Source: a virus
DNA: 64,000 nucleotides
Strand: one strand, 5' to 3'
Virus record (IMG/VR): IMGVR_UViG_3300035034_000924
Span: 21,399-85,398 of that record
Shown here piece after piece: positions 1 to 10,062 of this stretch; position 1 is the stretch's first letter; every line of letters begins with the position of its first letter. The notes below the pieces were generated by a model. The model saw only the letters and a list, made by a program, of their open reading frames with translations, made no database searches and was not told the DNA's origin. A program made the position numbers and the translations under genes.

Positions 1-1
1 G

Positions 2-3000
2 TTCGAATCTGCCCTTAGCGACATCCAGAAGACTACTGGGTTCACAGATACATCCATCAAGGCCCTAGGCCAATCCTTACGAGACCTATCTATTGAGATA
101 GGTGTGAGCGCCACTGAGCTTGCCTCTATCGCCGCAGCAGCGGGCCAGTTAGGTCTAGGCAACCAAGGTAGGCAGGCTATCCTAGCGTTTACTGATACGG
201 TCGCCCGTTTCGCTACCGTAGCTGACCTTTCTGTTGACGCAGCGGGTACGTCTATCGCCAAGATTAGTAACCTGTTCCAGATACCAATTAACCAAGCTGA
301 GCGAGTCTCTTCTGCGTTTAACGAACTATCCAACACCACGGTCGCTACGGCTGACCAACTAGTAGACATCGTTCGCCGTATCGGTTCAGCGGGTGGTCTC
401 CTTGAGTTCGCAGAAACTGCAGCAATCGCAGCGACGTCACTAGAACTTGGCCAGACAGTGGAAGTAGCAGGCACTGCTGTAACCAAAGCATTCGCCAACA
501 TGCGGGTAGCTGCTGCAGACTTCGCGGAGCTTCAAGAGCTGTCCACAGATCAGTGGGTAGAGAATCTACAAACTAGTGGCATACAGGCGCTTAAGGATGT
601 CATTTCGACTATTGGCGAACTGGAGGGCGTGGCGCAAGGCGCGGAGATTCGTAACTTGTTTGGCGGGGGTAGGCAGTTTGCTTTCATCTCTAGGCTGGTT
701 GAGGACGCACAGAACGACTTCAAGATACTAGACGCTACTCTGGCAAACTCAAGAAACCAGTTCGATCTAGCTACCAGCTCTATCGAAGAGTTCGCTAATA
801 AACAACGAAGCACCCAGAGACAGATAGGCCTTACTACCGTGGCATTTACCGACCTGTCTATCGTAGCGGGCCAGAGGTTCCTTCCAGCATTCAGGGACGT
901 ACTGGGTAGCCTGAGAGACTTCGCTACCTCGGAGGAGACTATAAATAGGGTCGAGGCATTCGCTGATAATTTGCTTGCAGCTGCTCAGGCTTCTTCCAGC
1001 TTCCTTGCGTCGTTTGGCCCGATACTGCCGAGCTTAGAAACATTCGTATCTATACTAACCATACTGAGTGGGCTAGTAGTACTCAGATCTATTATAGGTT
1101 TGTTCGCTGGGTTAGCTACCCCTATAGGCGTTGCGTCCAATCTGATAGGAGGGTTCGGTAAGTTAGTGACACTTGCCGTTACTCAGGTTGCTATATTAGT
1201 ACCTGCGTTGACGGGATTAGGTAATGCCTTCTTGTTGTTCTCTGGTAAGATCGCAGCAGCCGCGACCGCAGCCAGAGCTGTGCTGTTAGGTCCGGCAGGT
1301 ATTGTCATCGCCATAGCTGCAGGTATTGCACTACTTATACCACAGGTGCGCGAGGCGTTAGGTGACTTCGTTGATCTATTCCGTGACGGGACTGATGAAC
1401 TAGCCGCGAGTAACCGGGCCACGCTGCGAGAGGTCGAGCGGGACATAGCCGCATTCCAAGAAGCACTGGAGTCCAATAACGGCAGAGGCATTGAAGCAGT
1501 TAATCTCGACTCTAAAAATGTCGATGACCTGATTGCGAAAATATCCAAGCAGATAGGTATCGTTGGCCAACTGCAGGGAGCCATAAGAGGCGCTACTTCG
1601 GAGCAGCAAAGATTGCGGGAGGAAGGGGAGCGTACCCTAGGGGCCTACGATGACGTGACAGCGTCAATCTCCAACCTAGAGAGACAACAGCTATCGTTCC
1701 AAGAAAAGGCCTCCACGGCCTCTCAGGGAGCTGCAGCGTCGGCTCAGGAATCCTTAAGGCGGGTAACAGCCGAGCTTGACACACAAAGGCAGCGGGCTTC
1801 CCTGCTAGAAAGACAGATTGCAAACGTCCAGAGGCAATACTCGCAAGTAGGCGATGCTGGGGCAAGGTTCTCTGCTGAGTTCCAAACAGCGGTGGTTAGC
1901 CTAACTCAGGTACTAAGTAATAGTGAGTTCCGTGCGATACAGGCAAACCTCCAGCTCGATGAGCAGAGACGGTCACTTATTGCCCTGCGTAAAGAAATCA
2001 GAGAGCTAGGTTCTTTGGATGCGAGTGCGCTGGACGAAGAAGCAGTATCTTCAAACAACGCCAGACTGTTAGAGCTTGAACAGCAATCTACCAGTACGGA
2101 AATAGCCGTAGCAGATCTTACGGAAGTAGTTGACGAGCTAGCCCCTGCATTGAAAGGCGCGATACCAGAATCAGTACTGGCTACGCTCAGGGGTTTCGAC
2201 AACGAAGTACAGGACGGGCTAGTCAAGTCGTTAGGTGATGTACGTAATAACTTGGAGACTGTAGTATTCAGCACGAGCGGTGCGGTAAGAGAACTGACTT
2301 CGCTGGTCGCTACCTTGATACAGGCGGAAGCCCAAGCCCCTGCGCTTAAACTTTTGTCAGACAGAGCTACAGAGACAGCCAAGTCTGTATCGGGTATCTT
2401 CGACAACTTGCCCAGTGTCATAGCAGCAACACGCCAGCAGTTGGCCGATTTCGTATCTCGTATTGACGATATCCCTGCGCAACGAAGACTTACGATCAGG
2501 CTATCCACGGAGCGGGAAGATATCACGGACCTGTTCGATAAAGAGCAAGCACGGATAACTAAACGATTTGAAGATGCTGTTGCCAGAATTCAGGACATAG
2601 ATTCGGGGGCAGGCCAAAGAAGACTCACTCAGTTAACCAGACAGCGTGATCGTTCGATAGAGATAGCGGAGAGCACCAGAGACACCTCACAGGCTCAGCT
2701 GGAGCTTCAAGGCGCTACAGAGAAGTTCAACAACCTTCTGGAGCGGTCTGCGCAGTTACGGTCTCAGGCAGGCATTCTGCAGAAGCAGATTAACGACCTT
2801 AGTGCGGATGGGCGAACCTTAGACGCAGAAGGCGTTAGGCAGCAGACCCAGCTTCTAGAAAGAATGAAGCTTGTTCAATCCCAGATCCGTTCTATCAACC
2901 CAGACATTCTGGCTAGTGCAGAGTCCTTTGGTTCCATCACTTCTGAAGTAGGTGAGATTGATCGGGCGCTCGGCAAAGAGCTAATACCGGACGCTCTGTT

Positions 3001-4033
3001 TGACGAATTCGCCACCCAAGCCAAAGAGTCAATACAAGCTAACGTCACTGCACTAGGCTCTCTGGTCGAGGCAGGCGGGCAAGCCGCAATAGAACTTAAG
3101 GCAGCTGCCCAAGAAATCGGCGGGATCGACTCGGTAACCAAGTCAGCTAACGAAAGGATCGAACAGCTGCTTAAAGGCCTAGGCGCTACCCAAAGTTTGG
3201 TGAAAGGGATCAGAGAGAATCTGGAGCAAGGGTTTAACAGCGAAACTGGCCTTGTTGGTCTACTGGACAGGATCACCAAGTTTGGCCAGAGCGGCTTCGA
3301 CATCCCAGTGCGGTTTAATGACACCGAAGAGGTACGTCGGTTGTCGAGTGCTATCCAAGACGCCGCGTTATCTGTTCCTATAAGTTTCGAGACCCAGCAG
3401 GCCATTAACCAACTGCAAGAAGAAGGCGTTAACGACGTCGCTATTACCGTACCTGTTAAGGTCACTCCAGAAAAGTCAGTCACTGAGGTGATAGACGAAG
3501 GCCCGAGAGATGTGGCGGATGTAGACCTATCTGTTGATGATAGCAACCTTCGCAGGATCGTAGATAAGGAATACACGGCCAAGCTGAAACTTGAGGTAGA
3601 CGTCGTAGGCGGTAACTTACAGGGCGAAGGTGTTTTACAGGACCTTATCCCCGCGTTTGCCAGCGGCGGTGGTGTTCGAGGACCGGGCACAGGCACGTCA
3701 GATTCAATACTCGCTAGGCTTTCCAATGGCGAGTACGTAATGGATGCACTTACCACGAGCAGGTTCGGCTCTGGGTTCTTTGCCAGCTTGCAGAAGCTAG
3801 CTAGGAGGGGCGTATCCGTGCCTAAGTTCGCCAACGGTGGGCCAGTAGGTAGCGTAAACTCGCCTAGAGGCGTCCAAGGTATCGCATCTGCTGCAGGCGG
3901 TCTAGCATCCGATGTAGTCAGACTAGTACTGGACATGGGGGACGAATCGGTCGAGCTAACAGGCGATAGGGCTGACGTCGAGAGATTGCAGCGAAGGCTG
4001 AAGAACGTCACTAAGAGAGGCGGGATAAGATAA
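2..4033 (+). CDS. Tail tape measure protein (5' end outside window)
   Basis: The reading frame is open from the first bases of the window, so this is the C-terminal 1,343 residues of a longer protein; the GTG at 104 is internal. The N-terminal visible part resembles the TP901-type tape measure core (Ala/Gly/Leu-rich helices). A strongly hydrophobic stretch lies at about residues 345-450, followed by long Gln/Glu/Arg-rich coiled-coil-like regions. The end has the Gly-rich, NGEYVMDA-type tail often seen in these proteins. It sets tail length and is ejected towards the cell during infection (family knowledge). It is followed with a one-base overlap by the next tail gene. Confidence 0.92.
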   Translation, partial: FESALSDIQKTTGFTDTSIKALGQSLRDLSIEIGVSATELASIAAAAGQLGLGNQGRQAILAFTDTVARFATVADLSVDAAGTSIAKISNLFQIPINQAERVSSAFNELSNTTVATADQLVDIVRRIGSAGGLLEFAETAAIAATSLELGQTVEVAGTAVTKAFANMRVAAADFAELQELSTDQWVENLQTSGIQALKDVISTIGELEGVAQGAEIRNLFGGGRQFAFISRLVEDAQNDFKILDATLANSRNQFDLATSSIEEFANKQRSTQRQIGLTTVAFTDLSIVAGQRFLPAFRDVLGSLRDFATSEETINRVEAFADNLLAAAQASSSFLASFGPILPSLETFVSILTILSGLVVLRSIIGLFAGLATPIGVASNLIGGFGKLVTLAVTQVAILVPALTGLGNAFLLFSGKIAAAATAARAVLLGPAGIVIAIAAGIALLIPQVREALGDFVDLFRDGTDELAASNRATLREVERDIAAFQEALESNNGRGIEAVNLDSKNVDDLIAKISKQIGIVGQLQGAIRGATSEQQRLREEGERTLGAYDDVTASISNLERQQLSFQEKASTASQGAAASAQESLRRVTAELDTQRQRASLLERQIANVQRQYSQVGDAGARFSAEFQTAVVSLTQVLSNSEFRAIQANLQLDEQRRSLIALRKEIRELGSLDASALDEEAVSSNNARLLELEQQSTSTEIAVADLTEVVDELAPALKGAIPESVLATLRGFDNEVQDGLVKSLGDVRNNLETVVFSTSGAVRELTSLVATLIQAEAQAPALKLLSDRATETAKSVSGIFDNLPSVIAATRQQLADFVSRIDDIPAQRRLTIRLSTEREDITDLFDKEQARITKRFEDAVARIQDIDSGAGQRRLTQLTRQRDRSIEIAESTRDTSQAQLELQGATEKFNNLLERSAQLRSQAGILQKQINDLSADGRTLDAEGVRQQTQLLERMKLVQSQIRSINPDILASAESFGSITSEVGEIDRALGKELIPDALFDEFATQAKESIQANVTALGSLVEAGGQAAIELKAAAQEIGGIDSVTKSANERIEQLLKGLGATQSLVKGIRENLEQGFNSETGLVGLLDRITKFGQSGFDIPVRFNDTEEVRRLSSAIQDAALSVPISFETQQAINQLQEEGVNDVAITVPVKVTPEKSVTEVIDEGPRDVADVDLSVDDSNLRRIVDKEYTAKLKLEVDVVGGNLQGEGVLQDLIPAFASGGGVRGPGTGTSDSILARLSNGEYVMDALTTSRFGSGFFASLQKLARRGVSVPKFANGGPVGSVNSPRGVQGIASAAGGLASDVVRLVLDMGDESVELTGDRADVERLQRRLKNVTKRGGIR

Positions 4034-4431
4034 TGCCTGAAGTAGGAAGTATCTCATTAGGCGGGGTAGATCTTAACAACAGCCTGCAATGGAATAACCG
4101 ATACCAATGGAGTCCGGCGCAGCAGAATGTAAGATCGACTCTGCTAGGTAACCAAGTGATATACCAGCAGGTAGTCACTGTAGGCAGGCCAATCGACTTG
4201 GAGGCCACCGACACCACAGGATGGCTGACCAAGGCCATGGTAGACAGTCTGCTTGCGTTAGCAGAAGAGCCTTCGGTAACTCGAACTCTGGTATTCCACG
4301 GAGAGAGCTACCAAGTGAAGTTCAAATACGAAGAGAATCAGTCCCCTGTAGCGTTTGTCCCTATACGAACGAAGCAGGTTCTATCCCCAGAAGATTGGAT
4401 GGTCGGGACAATTAAATTGTTTACGGTGTAG
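4033..4431 (+). CDS. Putative minor tail protein
   Basis: 132 residues, start overlapping the tape measure stop by one base (TAATG). I do not recognise the family. It lacks membrane or signal segments and looks like a small beta-rich globular protein (SISLGGVDLNN, TRTLVFHGESYQVKF). Position directly after the tape measure suggests a distal-tail or tail-tip role; that is inference from gene order only. Confidence 0.75.
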   Translation: MPEVGSISLGGVDLNNSLQWNNRYQWSPAQQNVRSTLLGNQVIYQQVVTVGRPIDLEATDTTGWLTKAMVDSLLALAEEPSVTRTLVFHGESYQVKFKYEENQSPVAFVPIRTKQVLSPEDWMVGTIKLFTV

Positions 4432-4455
4432 GTTACACCTATAATCTAATAAACT

Positions 4456-4469
4456 TGCAAACGTTTGCA
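4456..4469. repeat. 14-bp palindrome, exact copy
   Basis: TGCAAACGTTTGCA in the 57-bp gap before the gene at 4489, about 20 bp upstream of its ribosome binding site (CGAGGA). First of a set of about 21 copies in the window. Confidence 0.85.
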
Positions 4470-4488
4470 TTAACACGAGGATTTTGTA

Positions 4489-5484
4489 ATGACCATCTTA
4501 GCCGCCGAAGTTAAATTCTATAAGTCAGCCGAAGTGTCTGACGCAATCACCAATGGCGGGCTAATGTCTGCCATACAGTCAGTAAGTAACGTATCGGAAA
4601 ACGTCTTCCCTAGCGTACCTCTTGCTGAGCGGACTGCGGGATCGACCAAGTACCGAAAGCTGTTCGCTAAAATTGCAAGCGTCAGTAACGAGACGCTGCA
4701 GAACTCCAAGATCTATCTTACGCAGCCTAGCCCCGGCGATGATGTTGTCACGATCTTTGCTGCAACCCAGACGGATGTACAGGATGACATTACGGGATCT
4801 GAAGACCACTTCGGTTCTGGCAGTCTCAATGCTTCTGTACTTGCTGGAGTAACCAGCATCGACGTTCTGGTAGAAGATGATTCACTGGATCGTATATTCC
4901 GTATCGGGGAGACCATACGCATATCTGACCAAGCGACGGTCGGTGGTGCGGGCAACGAAGAGTACAGAGAACTCACAGGCGTAAGTTACGTCGGTGATGT
5001 TGCCAGTTTGTCTTTCGCATCCGGCCTAGCCAACCCATACGATAGCAGTGACTCATATGTCAGCTCAGGTGTAGACGCAGGCAATATCGTAGGTAGCTTC
5101 GACGGTTTCGTTGTTACCTCGTCTGCAGGCGCTTACGATGACTCTGGTTCTCCTGTAGCGGTAGATTCCATCGCGGGCATCGAAGACACGATCACCCTGA
5201 CGTTTACCTCCGCTACGGCATTCACTGCAGTCGGTGCGAACGCTGGCGCTCTGGGGTCGGGTACATTAGGTTCTGACTTCTCCCCTAACAACGCAGACTT
5301 TGGCGAACCATACTTTACGCTTCTGTCTGCAGGTTTCTCGGGTACATTTGCCGCGTCGGATACTATTGTATTCAACACCCACCCAGCTTCGTTCGGTATA
5401 TGGTACAAGCGTACGGTTCCTTCAGGGGCTGCTGCGTTAAGCGGTAATACAGTCCGTACCATGGTATATGGCGAGAATGTCTAA
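4489..5484 (+). CDS. Putative virion (tail) structural protein
   Basis: 331 residues, no charged low-complexity or membrane segments, rich in Ser, Thr, Gly and Asp as expected for a beta-rich virion protein. The C-terminal about 90 residues (roughly 230-320) resemble the middle of the protein at 11127: both have a TLTF-x-SAT start, a Gly-rich turn, then PYFTL and a later (T/A)(L/I)VF-x-T strand. This suggests a shared accessory domain. Preceded by a short gap with a palindrome and a plausible ribosome binding site. Exact role unknown. Confidence 0.75.
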   Translation: MTILAAEVKFYKSAEVSDAITNGGLMSAIQSVSNVSENVFPSVPLAERTAGSTKYRKLFAKIASVSNETLQNSKIYLTQPSPGDDVVTIFAATQTDVQDDITGSEDHFGSGSLNASVLAGVTSIDVLVEDDSLDRIFRIGETIRISDQATVGGAGNEEYRELTGVSYVGDVASLSFASGLANPYDSSDSYVSSGVDAGNIVGSFDGFVVTSSAGAYDDSGSPVAVDSIAGIEDTITLTFTSATAFTAVGANAGALGSGTLGSDFSPNNADFGEPYFTLLSAGFSGTFAASDTIVFNTHPASFGIWYKRTVPSGAAALSGNTVRTMVYGENV

Positions 5485-5486
5485 AC

Positions 5487-6476
5487 GTGGTCACGAAGAG
5501 AGTAGACGCAAGCCAGAGAGTACCGTTCGACTCTGGGTCCCGTGAGCCGATAGCAGAAGACAAGCTTGCATTAGAGCTTGTCCCTAGCTTCGACGATCCG
5601 GGTGCGTCTAGGCCTCCTTGGCAGACCGTGCGGCTGTTCCCTGCATTGAACGGGGTGAATGTAGAAGCTTCCAGAGGTGATGTCGAATACACCGGAACTT
5701 CCGGTCAGCTAAGCCGATCAGAGTTCGTGGAGTTTAACGGCAGCCGGACTTCTTCTGTTCAGTACCCCATCGACGGCGGGAGCATACAGCCAGTAGTAAA
5801 GTTCGCCTACGATCTGGACGGTAACGAGATAGGTGCGAATTTCCTTAGCTTCGTCGCATACAACAACCAAAAAGAGATTGTCTGTAATAGGGAGTTTGTC
5901 GGGGCAGTACAGATAGACTACGTGTCGTCTTACAAGATCTACCGATACCAGCCAGAAGACGGCGTCATCTACAGCCCCACGGGCCAACTACTGTTCGCTA
6001 ACTACGGGACGATACTCGCCTTCAAGGATCAGCAATTTGCTACGCTGGAGATACAGCCACCTACCTTGAACTTCGATCAGTCGTCTTTCAAGAAAGAGCT
6101 GTATCGCGTGGTCTCCGTGATTCAAGTCAACGAAAACGGGCCATGGGAAAAGATAGAAGATTTCGATACAGGATCTTCATGGCCTGACGGGAATGCTCCT
6201 GCAGATGGGGATAGCCTTTTTGAGTACGAGCGGGTGCATGAGATAGGCTACGTGTCCACTTTCCACAGGGGATTCGTAAACTACGAAACAAGGTCTATTG
6301 CTTTCGAGCAAGGGCCTGCTAGTGGCGACTACGTACCCGACACGCTGGAAGCACAATTCAAGTCACCTTCTGATTTCCAATCGGACTTCCTCGACGCTTA
6401 CAACCAGATCAGTATCGACAGTGCTATAGCGGGCATTAGAGATAGGTGGGGATCTGGCATAACCATAACGGAATAG
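5487..6476 (+). CDS. Putative tail protein
   Basis: 329 residues starting at GTG two bases after the previous stop. No family recognised. The sequence is soluble and aromatic-rich (YKIYRYQPEDGVIYS, FHRGFVNYETRSIAFEQGP), with an N-terminal segment that follows the RVDASQRVPFDSGS pattern. Placement between two other tail-region proteins and tight spacing suggest co-translation and a tail-tip role. Confidence 0.72.
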   Translation: MVTKRVDASQRVPFDSGSREPIAEDKLALELVPSFDDPGASRPPWQTVRLFPALNGVNVEASRGDVEYTGTSGQLSRSEFVEFNGSRTSSVQYPIDGGSIQPVVKFAYDLDGNEIGANFLSFVAYNNQKEIVCNREFVGAVQIDYVSSYKIYRYQPEDGVIYSPTGQLLFANYGTILAFKDQQFATLEIQPPTLNFDQSSFKKELYRVVSVIQVNENGPWEKIEDFDTGSSWPDGNAPADGDSLFEYERVHEIGYVSTFHRGFVNYETRSIAFEQGPASGDYVPDTLEAQFKSPSDFQSDFLDAYNQISIDSAIAGIRDRWGSGITITE

Positions 6477-6480
6477 TGTC

Positions 6481-8304
6481 ATGGCTATCGCCAAAAGCAC
6501 ACCTAACCATCAGTTTGGTCGAGTACTTAAATTCATACTGGGTACAGTCACAGGGCTATTCAACTGCACGACAGAAGACTCAGGCGGGCCGTATAAGATC
6601 GTGTACGACGCAGCCGAAGATGAGTACCTAGTCACAGAGTCATCACCTCCTGATGCTTCTCTAGGGGAGTACGAGAACGCCACCCAGACTAACCCACCAC
6701 CCTACAACGCTTACTGGCAGGGTGCGTATGTAGAAGGGCAGCCGACTAAGTATGTAGGTTACAACGGTCCGATCACTGGGCACTTCCACTCAAGGGAGTT
6801 ACCCAACAACGCCAAGCAGTCTGTGGTGCTAAACGGCAAAGCCTACGACGTAGGGGTCACTGTCAATGGCGCGGGTATCTGTACGGTAAGTGAAGAGACC
6901 GCACCATCCTCCGGCGAGTTCGTTGATGTAGACTACCTGATCGTCGCTACGCACTCCGCAGGAGATGACGATATCGCCCTGCAGTTTTCTAAGAAAAAAG
7001 TATCCGAGGTAAAAGCAGCCAGCTTCTCTGGGCTGACGAGCGGGGATGTATTCTACGAACACTACGCGCCTAACGTCACAACCTCGCAGAGCGCCATTAA
7101 CTTCTACTGGAGAGCGGCAGAGAATATGCACCCCGTATCCATTAGCGGGGATGGGCTTAAAGCAGTGTACTACGACGGAAACGGGCAAGGGTCTAACTTC
7201 CACACCTACCACGAGTATACTTTTGATGCGGACCTAGGTGGCGGGTCTGTAGTGACGACTACCTCTTCTCAGCCAGGCAAAACAACCACCGGAACAAACA
7301 CCACTAGCGGCGGTGGATCGAGCAAGACAAAATCCAACGTGGAAACAGAAGACGTTACGGTAAACGACGTGGTTATCGCTGCAGCGTACGTTAACGACAC
7401 GATTAAGTTCATGAAGTACAGCATCACAATGGAGTCTAGCTATTCCTCTGTCACAACAGTTACTGACGCCACTGCAAACGGCAGCGGGTCTTTCACTTAC
7501 GACCTAGAGTACCCTACCGAAACCGACAGTTTCTCTGGTTCGTACTCCTTTAACACTATGGATACGCCGACAAACCCGCCCACAGGTACTACCACCATAA
7601 ACAGCGACCACTTTGCGCTGGCAGGTAACAACCTAGGCAGGGTGCCGATAAACACATACATAGTGTTTATAGATTTCTATGCAGACGTCTACCTTCGCAA
7701 CTACCGGTTCTCGGAAGGGGGCACTGCAAGCCCCGGCGTAGTTGGCGGGTCCATGACTTTCTATCTGGAACCAAAATACTCCTTCAGCAGAAAGGACGGT
7801 ACGCCTGTCACTAACCAAGGGGTCCAGAGATTCGCTGGAGGTACTAGCCTATCCGAAGGCACAAACGTAACTGGACAAGATGGCTACTTAACCGACAATC
7901 TGCTACCCGCATTTTCGATTAAATGGGTATCCCCCAGTGGGATAAACGGAACCACGCCTTATAGCTTTACGCAAAGCTATGCGTCCGGCCCTAGATTTGC
8001 GACCATGGAGGAGTTCTACGGTGCAAACGAAGAGGCTAACAGAAAGTACCTAATGAACCACAGAAACCCCGTAGACGGTGCTGTACTTTCTAGATGGAAG
8101 CCACAGTTCTTAGCGGGGAACTACCGGACGCCCCGAGGTAGGTTTGTGCAAAGGAATACTTTCCCCGTGGGGGCGGTAGGTATGAGTCAGTACTTTGTAT
8201 CTGACGGGTTATGGAACGACGTACTTACGCCTCCCCTGCTCAGCACTGTAGACGAAGAGACGGATATCATCGACAATAGCAATATATCATTAGTGGTGCC
8301 CTAA
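6481..8304 (+). CDS. Putative tail-tip protein
   Basis: 607 residues. The N-terminal third is compact; a Gly/Ser/Thr-rich flexible linker (about residues 255-285) leads to a Ser/Thr/Tyr-rich half likely to be beta-structured. No enzymatic motif seen. It lies between two tail genes with gaps of 4 and 1 bases. By order it would be part of the distal tail or baseplate. The linker could join an attached domain, which is inference. Confidence 0.72.
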   Translation: MAIAKSTPNHQFGRVLKFILGTVTGLFNCTTEDSGGPYKIVYDAAEDEYLVTESSPPDASLGEYENATQTNPPPYNAYWQGAYVEGQPTKYVGYNGPITGHFHSRELPNNAKQSVVLNGKAYDVGVTVNGAGICTVSEETAPSSGEFVDVDYLIVATHSAGDDDIALQFSKKKVSEVKAASFSGLTSGDVFYEHYAPNVTTSQSAINFYWRAAENMHPVSISGDGLKAVYYDGNGQGSNFHTYHEYTFDADLGGGSVVTTTSSQPGKTTTGTNTTSGGGSSKTKSNVETEDVTVNDVVIAAAYVNDTIKFMKYSITMESSYSSVTTVTDATANGSGSFTYDLEYPTETDSFSGSYSFNTMDTPTNPPTGTTTINSDHFALAGNNLGRVPINTYIVFIDFYADVYLRNYRFSEGGTASPGVVGGSMTFYLEPKYSFSRKDGTPVTNQGVQRFAGGTSLSEGTNVTGQDGYLTDNLLPAFSIKWVSPSGINGTTPYSFTQSYASGPRFATMEEFYGANEEANRKYLMNHRNPVDGAVLSRWKPQFLAGNYRTPRGRFVQRNTFPVGAVGMSQYFVSDGLWNDVLTPPLLSTVDEETDIIDNSNISLVVP

Positions 8305-8305
8305 G

Positions 8306-10042
8306 ATGGCGATAGTACAACAAGAACACATAGCCGTACTGCCGTACTCTGTTCATAGGGAGTTTATAGCGCCGTACGATATCAAGGCAGCCAAAGCGTT
8401 CTCTTTCGACATTGTGTATGCGTTCCTAGCTTATGACGTTGTACAGAAAGAGCACGTTGCCCTGTTCAAAAACGATTCATCTGAATTCAGCCACGACAGC
8501 GTTTGGTCACTGCAGGACAGCGTGTCTTTCGAGCATGTCATAGAATACAACCTGCTAGAAGCAGACCTTATCAAGACAGAGCACGTTGCAACATATCGAA
8601 TGGATACTTCCGCGTTCGAGCACGTATCGACTTGGAGCATTTTGCAAACGCTTGCAAAAGAGCACGTTAGTGAATGGTCTCTAGAAAACTTTGAAAAAAT
8701 CCGACAGGAGCACGAGGCTGTTTACGGGATGGCGGGCTCTGCGTTCGAACACGTATCGGCTTGGGATCTACTGGGTTCCTTATCTAAAGAGCATGTATCG
8801 GTTTACTCGCTAACGTCTCCGTTGGCAGTAGAGTTTGTTGCAGTGTACGAAATGAAGGATCACGATGTAATCAGCAGGGAGCATGGCGCGGTATACAACA
8901 TCTATGATCCGATAGTGATCGACGTCACCGGACAGCCTGTGATTACTTTGGGGGACGGCACAATAGTCGATATCATAGATGCTGACGTGTCTAAGTCAGA
9001 AGACCAGATACACTGGACTTGCACTATTACGCTAGGTGACGTATCAGACTACCAGCTGTTCGAGCAAGATACTCCGTTCGAGTTAGATCTGTTTGGCGAG
9101 AAGTACGATTTCATCGTTGACTCTAAAGAGCTGAACCGAGGCGAAGGTACAGTTAATCGCAACGCTCTAGTAAACGGGGTCTCACCTACTGCCTTAGCTG
9201 ACTCGCCCAGAGCCAGCCAGAGAGAGTACACGTTCGCTACCAGCAAGACTTTGATTACTATGATGCAGGAAATCCTGTCAGGGGTTGGTATTACCCTTAA
9301 TCAGGTAGGTACGATCACTGATGGTCTTATTCCGTTCGAGAGGGCAGGGGTACGTGCTGCTAGTCCGTTGGAAGTTGTATTCAACATGGCAACCAAAGCG
9401 GGCCTAGTGATCTACGCACCCAAGCAAGACCCCGGTGTCCTTAATATCCGAAGGAAGTATCTGTACGATACGCACACGGGGTACACCGCAGGCAACACCT
9501 CAAGCTCAGTGACCGACATGGATAACATCATGCGTTTGGTCGAGCAATTCGTGCCTTCTCGCCTAGTTGATCGGGTCAGGATCTTCGATAGCCAAGGCAC
9601 GTTCAAGGACAAGATAACATTCGAACTGGACACTGATAACGCAGGCAATAGATTAGCCAAGCAGGGCACTGCAAGGATCTACCCGTCCCCAGCAAGAGAG
9701 GCGCTAGACAACCCCGTACTGGACAACGTGAATAAACCAGAAATAAAGCTGGAGTTTTTGGGTCAAGAGACGGAGACTATCGAGGGCGAAGAGCTGACGT
9801 TTAACGCAGGCATAGCCTCGGTAGACTTCCCTATAAACAGTATGGTGTCCATAGATTGGCAAGGAGTCTCGCTGGTAGGGGTGACGTATGAGCCCGGTTC
9901 GTCTACAATCCGAGGAACGGACACAAGCACTAACGGCGGGTACGCGGTAGCCATAGTGAGCTACACAACCATTTCAAGAAAGTACAGGGTAATAGCGAAC
10001 ACGGAAGAGGCCATAGACCTGCTTCTGAGCTATCAGGATTAG
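8306..10042 (+). CDS. Putative tail hub/baseplate protein with EHV repeats
   Basis: 578 residues in two parts. Residues 1 to about 205 carry about 11 short repeats built on (F/K/T/Q)EHV-x-x-(Y/W)-x-(L/M), spaced 13-16 residues. From about residue 210 to the end the protein looks like a siphovirus hub (VITLGDGTIVDI, a WTCTITLGD strand, then ASPLEVVFNMATKAG and an NIRRKYLYDT-like region), similar in style to gp27-like hub proteins. The hub call is inference. A palindrome copy at 8643 lies inside the repeats. Confidence 0.7.
   Translation: MAIVQQEHIAVLPYSVHREFIAPYDIKAAKAFSFDIVYAFLAYDVVQKEHVALFKNDSSEFSHDSVWSLQDSVSFEHVIEYNLLEADLIKTEHVATYRMDTSAFEHVSTWSILQTLAKEHVSEWSLENFEKIRQEHEAVYGMAGSAFEHVSAWDLLGSLSKEHVSVYSLTSPLAVEFVAVYEMKDHDVISREHGAVYNIYDPIVIDVTGQPVITLGDGTIVDIIDADVSKSEDQIHWTCTITLGDVSDYQLFEQDTPFELDLFGEKYDFIVDSKELNRGEGTVNRNALVNGVSPTALADSPRASQREYTFATSKTLITMMQEILSGVGITLNQVGTITDGLIPFERAGVRAASPLEVVFNMATKAGLVIYAPKQDPGVLNIRRKYLYDTHTGYTAGNTSSSVTDMDNIMRLVEQFVPSRLVDRVRIFDSQGTFKDKITFELDTDNAGNRLAKQGTARIYPSPAREALDNPVLDNVNKPEIKLEFLGQETETIEGEELTFNAGIASVDFPINSMVSIDWQGVSLVGVTYEPGSSTIRGTDTSTNGGYAVAIVSYTTISRKYRVIANTEEAIDLLLSYQD
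8643..8656. repeat. 14-bp palindrome, 13/14 copy
   Basis: TGCAAACGCTTGCA inside the hub-like gene, read there as Leu-Gln-Thr-Leu-Ala-Lys. Confidence 0.75.
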
Positions 10043-10062
10043 CGAAATTCGGGAGAATAAAT

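Noticed and set aside
1819-1832. Further palindrome copy (TGCAAACGTCC...)
   Set aside because: Only one half-site matches; the other four positions differ.
2875-4011. 378-codon open frame on the - strand
   Set aside because: It mirrors the tape measure gene, whose composition and homology-like motifs are clear; the - strand product is Ser/Leu/Pro filler with no ribosome site.
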